Below are positions 1 to 4,985 of a DNA stretch of 7,356 nt, in pieces. The translations under genes were made by a program, and so were the position numbers. The stretch comes from an uncultured Propionibacteriaceae bacterium (GTDB taxonomy: Bacteria; Actinomycetota; Actinomycetes; Propionibacteriales; Propionibacteriaceae), in NCBI GenBank assembly GCA_936941515.1, contig CAKZJI010000036.1, positions 1 to 7,356 on the forward strand. The letters are read 5' to 3'. The notes beneath the pieces are model-generated. The model worked only from the letters and a program-made list of their open reading frames with translations. It did no database searches and was not told the DNA's origin. Each line of letters starts with the position of its first letter. The first letter of the stretch is position 1.

Positions 1-1
1 T

Positions 2-400
2 CAATCGCTAGAAACCCAACGCGAAACAACATTTGAACAAATCGTCAGTCCAGCCGCAATATCAGACAAAGAAATCTGGTCAACAAGATGGGTGAAAGTA
101 TTTGGAATCAAGGTAATAGAGTTCCGAGTTGAACTAGGCTACAGAGTAGCCAACGGAAAGGTCACTGCCATCAACTCTTCCGCTGCCTACACCTCCAGGA
201 ACTACAATCCCCTGGTACAAACAGAGACCCTATCAAAATCTCACTGGATCGCCGCAGGAGGCTCAACAGCACGGCTCTCAGCACGCTTCTCCTATAATAT
301 TGGGCCATTAAAGGGACTGTCTGTGCAACTGATCACCCTCAACGCTGAACTGACCGGCACCCCAGACGGCCAGACCGGCTACCGCTGGTGGGGGGAGTGA
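2..400 (+). CDS. 3' part of an unrecognised gene, 5' end outside the window
   Basis: I do not recognise this protein. The frame is open from base 2 to a TGA at 398-400, so the gene most likely starts upstream of the window. A GTG at 92 is in frame but has no convincing ribosome binding site and lies inside the continuous reading frame. The visible 132 residues contain an NGKV turn, a Ser/Tyr-rich stretch, a SKSHWIAAGG segment and alternating polar and hydrophobic residues near the end (STARLSARFSYNIG), which looks like a beta-rich fold. No membrane segment is visible. The codons include ATA, CTA, TTA and AGA, and the base composition is far poorer in GC than the rest of the window, which suggests horizontal acquisition. 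The next gene starts inside its stop codon, so the two are probably translated together. No function can be assigned. Confidence 0.65.
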   Translation, partial: QSLETQRETTFEQIVSPAAISDKEIWSTRWVKVFGIKVIEFRVELGYRVANGKVTAINSSAAYTSRNYNPLVQTETLSKSHWIAAGGSTARLSARFSYNIGPLKGLSVQLITLNAELTGTPDGQTGYRWWGE

Positions 401-669
401 TGATGTCCGCGCAGGGCCAGGGCATCAATGCCGCCACGTCTCACAGCATCACAGCAGAAACAATCTCAACCATTGTCGTCGCCTTGTTTGCGCCGTTTGT
501 GCCGATTATCCCAAGCGTGGCCTCAGTCTGGCTCATCCTGAGGCTCAGGAGAAAGGCATCCGCCGGACGCGCAAAGATTTTATTGCTCGTCAACGCCATT
601 GTGATAGTGGTCAATATCGTCTTGACGGTCATGGCGTTTGCCACTGGGGCTCTCTTGCTCACGGATTAG
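400..669 (+). CDS. Small membrane protein, two predicted transmembrane segments, function unknown
   Basis: This is an 89-residue hydrophobic protein if it starts at the ATG at 400, or 88 residues from the ATG at 403. The ATG at 400 overlaps the upstream TGA, and a GGGGGAG ribosome binding site at 391-397 suits the ATG at 403 best. An upstream GTG at 388 lies before that site and is unlikely. After a polar N-terminus of about 20 residues there is a hydrophobic segment (about 22-47, containing FAPFVPIIPS), a basic loop (RLRRKASAGRAK), and a second hydrophobic segment (about 60-86). By the positive-inside rule the loop should face the cytoplasm. Coupling to the preceding gene suggests a functional pair, for example an exported protein with a membrane partner, but nothing in the sequence proves this. 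No known family is recognised. Confidence 0.65.
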   Translation: MMSAQGQGINAATSHSITAETISTIVVALFAPFVPIIPSVASVWLILRLRRKASAGRAKILLLVNAIVIVVNIVLTVMAFATGALLLTD

Positions 670-738
670 CTCACTCAAGCTGGACAGCAGCGATCCCGCA
701 CCACCCAGCCCAGCCGAAGGATTGAGAGGAAAGGGACA

Positions 739-1284
739 ATGGACTCACGCATCATTCCGGCCGCAAAGGGCCTTGCCGCAGCCTTGACCCTTGGGGCAGC
801 GATCTCTGCCATGGGATGTTCAGTCGGAGCTCTGGAAGAGACGAAACACGTCTCCGCCACTCGTGAGAAGACCTATGCATCCCTGGATGAGCTCAATGCC
901 GACAGCACCCTCGTTGTCGTTGGAACTCCCACCAGGCAGGAGGTTGTGCAGGACATTGAGCCAGACATGGACTTCACCCTCAGCACATTCGAGGTCCAGT
1001 CGACGCAGAAGGGCGAGGCTCCTGCCAGCATCACCGTCCGACAAACCGGCTCCACAGCGCAGGGAGCACCCGCGGGCATTCTCACCACAGGGCAGCAGTA
1101 CCTGCTCTACCTTGTGCCCAGCGGACTCCCCGGGGAACAAGCATCCCAGTACTACGTGACGGGCCTGACCGCTGGCATCTACACAGGCGCGGAGACACGC
1201 GAGGAGACGACCACCGGCTCGACCTTCACGCAGGCAGAGCCCGATCCCGCCGACAACCTGCCACCCACCATCGAGATCCCGTAG
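739..1284 (+). CDS. Putative lipoprotein of unknown function, 181 aa
   Basis: The start is supported by a GAGAGGAAAGGG ribosome binding site at 724-735. The N-terminus has a short polar region with Lys10, a hydrophobic core (GLAAALTLGAAISA) and a lipobox-like AMGC with Cys27. It is therefore probably lipidated and anchored outside the membrane, although the -3 residue is Ala rather than the usual Leu. The mature part (about 50-155) has a recognisable layout: an ADSTLVVVGTPT strand, a DFTLSTFEVQSTQKGEAP segment, ITVRQTGS, then GQQYLLYLVPSG and YYVTGLTAGIYTG. This looks like a small beta-barrel domain of the sort found in uncharacterised Gram-positive secreted proteins. The C-terminus is acidic, Thr/Pro-rich and probably disordered. 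It stands alone, 69 bases after the membrane protein gene and about 400 bases before gltA. No function can be assigned. Confidence 0.8.
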   Translation: MDSRIIPAAKGLAAALTLGAAISAMGCSVGALEETKHVSATREKTYASLDELNADSTLVVVGTPTRQEVVQDIEPDMDFTLSTFEVQSTQKGEAPASITVRQTGSTAQGAPAGILTTGQQYLLYLVPSGLPGEQASQYYVTGLTAGIYTGAETREETTTGSTFTQAEPDPADNLPPTIEIP

Positions 1285-1319
1285 CACTCCGAGCTCGGGT
1301 CTGCCCATGAGGCTCCAGG

Positions 1320-1334
1320 AGGGGTGAGGCCCCT
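1320..1334 (+). terminator. Weak candidate terminator hairpin after the lipoprotein gene
   Basis: AGGGG (1320-1324) and CCCCT (1330-1334) can pair around a TGAGG loop, with a further G-T wobble pair at 1319/1335. It lies 36 bases after the lipoprotein stop codon. There is no T-tract. Many high-GC actinobacterial terminators lack one, but the stem is short. Confidence 0.25.
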
Positions 1335-1486
1335 TGCCACAGCTGGGCTGCGGCACCGGCGGGGCGCATGAAACGCCGGCCGCAACACGGGGGACGGACC
1401 GTGACGACGACGCTGAGGCACGGAGCGGCGATTCGCGCACGCCACGACCTACGCGAAACACCGCTTGCCTCCACCACCACGCCTCC

Positions 1487-1530
1487 GGCTGGGCTGGCTC
1501 CTTGCCACAGGGTTTCCAGTCAGCCCAGCC
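1487..1530. repeat. 13-bp inverted repeat upstream of gltA
   Basis: The left arm GGCTGGGCTGGCT (1487-1499) and right arm AGTCAGCCCAGCC (1518-1530) match in 12 of 13 positions. The single mismatch becomes a G-U wobble in RNA of the + strand. The loop is 18 bases. No T-tract follows on either strand. It may be a U-less terminator, a protein binding site, or a structure in a long gltA leader. Confidence 0.5.
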
Positions 1531-1587
1531 AATCTGCACTCGTCTCACGGCCACGGGTTAACTATCGACACTTTTTTCATGCTCTTC

Positions 1588-1618
1588 GAGACACGGCATC
1601 CCGTTTCTCGGGTATGGT
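1588..1618 (+). promoter_or_regulatory. Possible gltA promoter
   Basis: TATGGT (1613-1618) resembles an actinobacterial -10 box (TAnnnT). The nearest -35-like sequence, GAGACA at 1588-1593, is poor and 19 bases away. A small hairpin, CCCG-TTTCT-CGGG (1600-1612), lies directly before the -10. Transcription would start near 1624, giving a leader of about 60 bases. This is a weak prediction. The same TATGGTT string occurs at the riboswitch promoter. Confidence 0.3.
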
Positions 1619-1670
1619 TGGGCGTTATCGCCAGCGTTGGCAGCGCGGCGCACTGGTCCGTAAGCCCGTC

Positions 1671-1677
1671 AGGAAGG
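1671..1677 (+). promoter_or_regulatory. Ribosome binding site that fixes the gltA start
   Basis: AGGAAGG lies 8 bases before the ATG at 1686. It is the only good Shine-Dalgarno sequence in the upstream open frame and agrees with where citrate synthase homology begins. Confidence 0.75.
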
Positions 1678-1685
1678 CCCCCAAG

Positions 1686-2975
1686 ATGACAGACACTGCC
1701 ACCTTCACCCATGGTGACGTCAGCCTGGATGTCGACGTCGTGGAGTCCACCGTGGGCAGTCACGGGTACGACATCTCGAAACTGATCTCCTCCACCGGGA
1801 ACGTGACCCTCGACAATGGGTTCGTCAACACTGCCTCCTGCAAGTCGGCCATCACCTTCATCGACGGTGAGAAGGGCATCCTGCGCTACCGCGGCTACAC
1901 CATTGAGGATCTTGCGGAGAAGGCCTCCTTCATCGAGGTGGCGTATCTGCTGATCCACGGCGAGCTGCCCACAAGGCAGCAGCTCGACAGCTTCTACGAG
2001 CGCATCGCCCGCCACATGATGATCGACGAGCGCATGCGTGAGCTGTATCGAGCCTTCCCCCGTGGCGCGCACCCCATGATGGTGCTGTCCGCCGGTGTGA
2101 TCGCTCACGGCGCATTCAACCGGAACACCCTTGACCCACACGACCCGGAGGCCGTCGAGGCCGCCACCTTCCGGCTGCTGGGAGCGATGCCGACACTCAC
2201 CGCCTATGCCTACAAGAGCTCCGTCGGTGAGCCGTTCCTCTACCCCAAGACGAGGCTCAGCTACGTCGAGAACTATCTTCGCCTGTCCTTCGGCACCCCC
2301 CAGGAGCGATACGAACTGGACCCGGCCGTGGTGCGGGCCTTCGAGACCCTGTTCTTACTGCACGCCGATCACGAGCAGAACTGCTCGACGTCGACGGTGC
2401 GGATGGTCGGATCGTCGGACGCCAACATCTACGCCGCCGTCGCGTCCGGTGTGAATGCCCTGTCGGGGCCGCTGCATGGCGGTGCGAATCAGGCTGTGCT
2501 GGAGATGCTCACCCACATCCGCAAGGAGGGGCTCGACGCCAAGACCTTCATATCGAAGGTCAAGGACAGGCAGTCGGGCGTCAAGCTGATGGGCTTCGGG
2601 CACCGCGTGTACAAGAACTACGATCCACGCGCCAAGATCATCAAAACCCACGCCGACGAGATCCTCCGCGCCTCCGGCAAATCCAACGATCTCCTGGACA
2701 TGGCGTTGGAGCTGGAGGACGCGGCCCTACATGATGACTATTTCATTGAGCGCAAGCTGTATCCCAACGTCGACTTCTACACCGGGCTGATCTACCAGTC
2801 CATGGGCTTCCCCGCAGCCTATTTCACGGCATTGTTCGCGCTGGGGCGGCTGCCAGGGTGGATCGCGCAGTGGTGTGAGGAGCATGCCGACCCTGCACGC
2901 AAGATCGGACGTCCCCGCCAGATCTACATCGGTGAGCCGGAACGCCCCTTCGTGCCCATGGATCAGCGGGGCTGA
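1686..2975 (+). CDS. gltA: Citrate synthase (type II, hexameric class)
   Basis: This enzyme condenses acetyl-CoA with oxaloacetate to citrate, the entry step of the TCA cycle in the cytoplasm. The 429 residues match the usual length of the bacterial type II enzyme. The N-terminal beta-rich domain with NTASCKSAITFIDGEKG and ILRYRGY is followed by the LHADHEQNCSTSTVR segment. The catalytic residues are all present: His264 in GPLHGGANQ, His306 in FGHRVYKNYDPRA, and Asp363 in YPNVDFYTG. They correspond to E. coli His264, His305 and Asp362. The C-terminal WCEEH and GRPRQIYIGE segments are also typical. The start at 1686 has a good ribosome binding site, and the upstream in-frame extension is rejected. 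A response regulator gene follows after 66 bases and may be co-transcribed. 2-Methylcitrate synthase is an alternative, since the two are paralogues, but no prp genes are nearby. Confidence 0.95.
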   Translation: MTDTATFTHGDVSLDVDVVESTVGSHGYDISKLISSTGNVTLDNGFVNTASCKSAITFIDGEKGILRYRGYTIEDLAEKASFIEVAYLLIHGELPTRQQLDSFYERIARHMMIDERMRELYRAFPRGAHPMMVLSAGVIAHGAFNRNTLDPHDPEAVEAATFRLLGAMPTLTAYAYKSSVGEPFLYPKTRLSYVENYLRLSFGTPQERYELDPAVVRAFETLFLLHADHEQNCSTSTVRMVGSSDANIYAAVASGVNALSGPLHGGANQAVLEMLTHIRKEGLDAKTFISKVKDRQSGVKLMGFGHRVYKNYDPRAKIIKTHADEILRASGKSNDLLDMALELEDAALHDDYFIERKLYPNVDFYTGLIYQSMGFPAAYFTALFALGRLPGWIAQWCEEHADPARKIGRPRQIYIGEPERPFVPMDQRG

Positions 2976-2984
2976 TATGTCAGC

Positions 2985-2998
2985 CGGGCTGAGGCCCG
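2985..2998 (+). repeat. Small hairpin between gltA and the regulator gene
   Basis: CGGGC (2985-2989) pairs with GCCCG (2994-2998) around a TGAG loop. Another small dyad, ATCAG-CGGGG-CTGAT, spans the gltA stop codon (2962-2976). Neither has a T-tract, so they may be a weak attenuator or mRNA stabiliser rather than a full terminator. Confidence 0.25.
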
Positions 2999-3041
2999 CA
3001 GAGTCGGCTGTTCCGGGGACCCCTGGCAGGCGGGGGCGGGT

Positions 3042-3710
3042 GTGGCGAGTCTGCTGATCATCGACGCCGACCGCCAGGCCACCTCGGAGTTGCGTCAGCA
3101 ACTGCGTGCGGCCGGGCATTCAACCGCCGCGGCTTCCTCAGGCCTGGATGCGTTGGAGCGGCTGCTGAGCAGCTCCCCGGATCTGGTGCTCCTGGAGCTG
3201 GATTTGCCAGATCTGGATGGCCTGGACTTCTTGGAGCAGTTGCGTGGGCAGGGGGCGACGGTGCCGGTGATCGTGCTGTCATCACGCAGTGATCCAGCCG
3301 ACCGGGTGGTAAGCCTCACCGGCGGCGCCGACGATTTCCTGGCCAAGCCCTGCCATGTCCCGGAGCTGCTGGCCCGGATTGAGCTTCGGTTGCGACCCGC
3401 ACCGTCGCCAGCATCCCCTGTGACCCACCCAGTCCTGGAGCATGACGGCCTGACCCTGGACACAATCCAGCGAGTCGCGACGGTGGACGGACGCCGGGTC
3501 CGGCTGTCGGAGAGGGAGTTCCTGCTGGCCGCCGAGTTCGTCCGCAACGCGGGAAAGGCCATGACCCGCGAGCAGCTGCTGCACGCAGCCTGGGGGGTGG
3601 GATTCGTGACTGACAGCAACATCGTCGACGTGTACGTGCGGTATCTGCGAGGCAAGCTGGGCAGGAAACGTTTCGAGACCCTGCGGGGAGTCGGATATCG
3701 GATGCCATGA
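3042..3710 (+). CDS. Orphan OmpR/PhoB-type response regulator with a degenerate receiver
   Basis: This is a 222-residue DNA-binding regulator. The receiver domain (about 2-118) has LLIIDAD at the first strand, a LLELDLPDLDG segment, Ser80 at the switch position and Lys102 in FLAKPC. The C-terminal winged helix (about 130-222) has RVRLSEREFLL, MTREQLLHAAWG, the recognition helix NIVDVYVRYLRGKLG and the final RGVGYRMP, all typical of Trans_reg_C. Two key receiver residues differ. The phosphoacceptor position is Glu52 instead of Asp, and the second acidic residue after Asp8 is Ala9. It may therefore work without phosphorylation, with Glu mimicking the phosphorylated state. The start is the GTG at 3042, preceded by G-rich sequence. 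No histidine kinase gene is adjacent. Its targets are unknown; gltA and the riboswitch operon promoter are the neighbouring possibilities. Confidence 0.88.
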   Translation: MASLLIIDADRQATSELRQQLRAAGHSTAAASSGLDALERLLSSSPDLVLLELDLPDLDGLDFLEQLRGQGATVPVIVLSSRSDPADRVVSLTGGADDFLAKPCHVPELLARIELRLRPAPSPASPVTHPVLEHDGLTLDTIQRVATVDGRRVRLSEREFLLAAEFVRNAGKAMTREQLLHAAWGVGFVTDSNIVDVYVRYLRGKLGRKRFETLRGVGYRMP

Positions 3711-3727
3711 CGTCGCGATCCCACCCG

Positions 3728-3765
3728 TCACAGGCCGCATTTGCAGCCGGTGGTTGCACCTGTGA
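3728..3765. repeat. 7-bp perfect inverted repeat overlapping the riboswitch promoter
   Basis: TCACAGG (3728-3734) and CCTGTGA (3759-3765) are perfect reverse complements separated by 24 bases. The right arm overlaps the -35/spacer region of the cobalamin operon promoter. Between the arms TTGCA occurs twice (3741-3745 and 3754-3758), 13 bases apart. This could be an operator or a U-less terminator for the regulator gene, whose stop is at 3710. Confidence 0.4.
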
Positions 3766-3779
3766 ATAACTGCTATGGT
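3754..3779 (+). promoter_or_regulatory. Extended -10 promoter of the cobalamin riboswitch operon
   Basis: TATGGT (3774-3779) is preceded by TGC, giving an extended -10. TTGCAC (3754-3759) resembles a -35 box, but the spacing of 14 is short, so the extended -10 may carry most of the strength. Transcription would start about 6-7 bases downstream, at 3785-3786, exactly where riboswitch stem P1 begins. That agreement supports the call. Confidence 0.55.
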
Positions 3780-3784
3780 TCGCT

Positions 3785-3931
3785 CGTCGGCGGCCCCCCG
3801 GGGCCTGGGAACCCGGTGAGAATCCGGGACTGACGCGCAGCGGTAAAAGGGACCGGCAGGGCATGCGGCCACTGGAGAGACCTGGGAAGGCGCTCGGCTG
3901 GGGTGATCTTGAGTCCGAAGACCAGCCGACG
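3785..3931 (+). ncRNA. Cobalamin (adenosylcobalamin-type) riboswitch
   Basis: The region shows the class's conserved blocks in order. CGTCGGC (3785-3791) closes stem P1 with GCCGACG (3925-3931). CCCGG (3812-3816) pairs with CCGGG (3824-3828) around the GGTGnnAATCC element. This is followed by CGCAGCGGTAA (3835-3845), GGCCACTGG (3867-3875), CTGGGAAGG (3882-3890) and the B12 box GAGTCCGAAGACC (3911-3923). It senses a cobalamin and should lower expression of the downstream importer when cobalamin is plentiful. No T-tract terminator follows. A CCCG-CGAA-CGGG hairpin (3949-3960) lies just before the Shine-Dalgarno sequence, so control is probably at translation initiation. The mechanism and exact ligand form are inferred. 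Confidence 0.93.
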
Positions 3932-3948
3932 CTGAATCCACGTCCAGC

Positions 3949-3960
3949 CCCGCGAACGGG
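3949..3960 (+). promoter_or_regulatory. Expression-platform hairpin of the riboswitch
   Basis: CCCG (3949-3952) and CGGG (3957-3960) form a perfect stem with a four-base CGAA loop between the aptamer and the ribosome binding site. In cobalamin riboswitches a hairpin here often makes a kissing contact with the aptamer and masks the ribosome binding site. That role is inferred from position. Confidence 0.45.
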
Positions 3961-3968
3961 CCCACATT

Positions 3969-3976
3969 GGAAAGAG
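3969..3976 (+). promoter_or_regulatory. Ribosome binding site that fixes the binding-protein start
   Basis: GGAAAGAG ends 5 bases before the ATG at 3982. The in-frame TTG at 3967 lies at the edge of this site and cannot use it, so the ATG is preferred. This is the expected target of riboswitch control. Confidence 0.65.
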
Positions 3977-3981
3977 AACCC

Positions 3982-4983
3982 ATGCGTATCCGCTTTCTGA
4001 TCATCGGAGCCGCCGCCTCTAGCCTGCTGCTGGCGGGCTGCGTCGGCGCCCCGACCACCGGCACCAGCTCCTCCCCAGCTGCCGACTCCAGCAATTCCAG
4101 CGCAGCCGCCTACAGCCCGGTCACCATCAGCAACTGTGGCTTTGAAGCAACCTTCACCGAGCCCCCGAAGGCTGGCGTCAGCATGAATCAGGGAGCCACC
4201 GAGGTGATGCTGGCCCTCGGCCTGGAGAAGCAGATGGTCGGCACCGCCTACCTTGATGACGGCGTCGCCGAGCGGTGGCAGGAGGCATACAAGACCATTC
4301 CCGTCCTGGCAGAAAAGTATCCGTCGAAGGAGAAGTTCCTGGAGGCCAAACCGGACTTCGCATACGCCTCCTACGCCTCCGCATTCTCAGACAAGAACAT
4401 CGGCACCCGCGACGAGCTGAAAAGCGAGAACGTCGCAACCTACCTGAGTCCCTTCGGCTGCGTCGAGCAGGGTGAGGACAAGCCTGCGACCATGGAGGCA
4501 GTCTGGGGGGAGGTGACCGACGTCGCGAGGATCTTCGGGGTGGAGGAACGTGCCACCCAGCTGATGGAGGAGCAGAGAGCAGAGCTGGAGAAGCTGAAGC
4601 AACAGGCCGCGGGCAAGGGTAAGACGGTGCTGTGGTACGACTCCGGCGACAAGGAGTTGTTCGCCGGCGGCGGCACCGGTGGCCCGCAGATCATCCTCAA
4701 CACCGTCGGAGCCACCAATATCTGCGCCGACGTTCCCAAGGGCTGGGAGACACTTGCCTGGGAGAAGGTGGTCGAGGCCGATCCCGACTACATCGTCTTC
4801 GCCGACGCCTCCTGGTCCACTGCTGCTGACAAGCAGGCCTATCTGGAGGCCGATCCAGTGCTGAGCCAGTTGAAGGCCGTGAAGAACAAGGCCTACATCA
4901 CCCTCCCATTCTCGGAGTCCACTCCGGGAATCCGCCTGGTTGACGGCGCCCAGCGGGTCGCCGAGCAGTTCGCCAAGAGCTGA
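3982..4983 (+). CDS. btuF: Cobalamin/corrinoid ABC transporter substrate-binding lipoprotein
   Basis: This 333-residue extracellular lipoprotein captures the substrate for the permease and ATPase encoded next. The signal peptide (1-19) ends in a perfect lipobox LLAGC with Cys20, followed by a Ser/Thr/Ala-rich linker (about 24-45). The mature protein looks like a class III (BtuF/FecB) binding protein. The first lobe has GATEVMLALGLEKQMVGTAYLDD (71-93) and LEAKPDFAYAS (120-130). A long linking helix (about 190-211) follows, then the second lobe with KTVLWYDSG (214-222), WETLAWEKVVEADPDYIVFAD (255-275) and a C-terminal helix. The cobalamin riboswitch directly upstream points to B12 or a precursor. 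Residue patterns also recall the actinobacterial binding proteins annotated as putative F420-0 transporters, and haem or siderophore specificity cannot be excluded by sequence alone. The permease GTG starts two bases after its stop. Confidence 0.85.
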   Translation: MRIRFLIIGAAASSLLLAGCVGAPTTGTSSSPAADSSNSSAAAYSPVTISNCGFEATFTEPPKAGVSMNQGATEVMLALGLEKQMVGTAYLDDGVAERWQEAYKTIPVLAEKYPSKEKFLEAKPDFAYASYASAFSDKNIGTRDELKSENVATYLSPFGCVEQGEDKPATMEAVWGEVTDVARIFGVEERATQLMEEQRAELEKLKQQAAGKGKTVLWYDSGDKELFAGGGTGGPQIILNTVGATNICADVPKGWETLAWEKVVEADPDYIVFADASWSTAADKQAYLEADPVLSQLKAVKNKAYITLPFSESTPGIRLVDGAQRVAEQFAKS

Positions 4984-4985
4984 CG

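Larger units (their letters stand above)
1285..1685. other. Non-coding region between the lipoprotein gene and gltA
   Basis: This 401-base stretch has no convincing gene. It contains a palindrome CCGAGCTCGG (1289-1298), a weak hairpin (1320-1334), a strong inverted repeat (1487-1530), the word CCTTGCCACAG twice (1332-1342 and 1500-1510), and a possible promoter (around 1613). The gltA frame is open upstream to 1368, but no start there has a ribosome binding site and citrate synthases do not carry such an extension. Confidence 0.6.

Noticed and set aside
820..1554. 244-codon open frame on the - strand across the lipoprotein gene and the gltA upstream region
   Set aside because: The translation is rich in Arg, Gly and Cys with no recognisable domain, and the + strand lipoprotein has a signal peptide and ribosome binding site.
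1368..1685. In-frame extension of gltA to an upstream ATG
   Set aside because: It would add 106 residues with no citrate synthase character. The ATG at 1686 has a good Shine-Dalgarno sequence and gives the normal family length and catalytic numbering.
1579..1689. 36-codon upstream ORF ending in ATGA overlap with the gltA start
   Set aside because: There is no ribosome binding site before its ATG, and the predicted promoter lies inside it. The overlap is probably chance in GC-rich DNA, although a leader peptide cannot be fully excluded.
3728..3765. Reading the TCACAGG/CCTGTGA dyad as an ordinary intrinsic terminator
   Set aside because: The loop is 24 bases and no T-tract follows; the position over the promoter fits an operator at least as well.
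3706..3768. Short ORF overlapping the regulator stop by ATGA (about 20 codons)
   Set aside because: It is too short, has no recognisable product, and overlaps the promoter and inverted repeat of the next operon.
3282..4094. 270-codon open frame on the - strand over the regulator end and riboswitch
   Set aside because: It runs across a clearly structured riboswitch and the regulator gene. The composition is that of a shadow frame.
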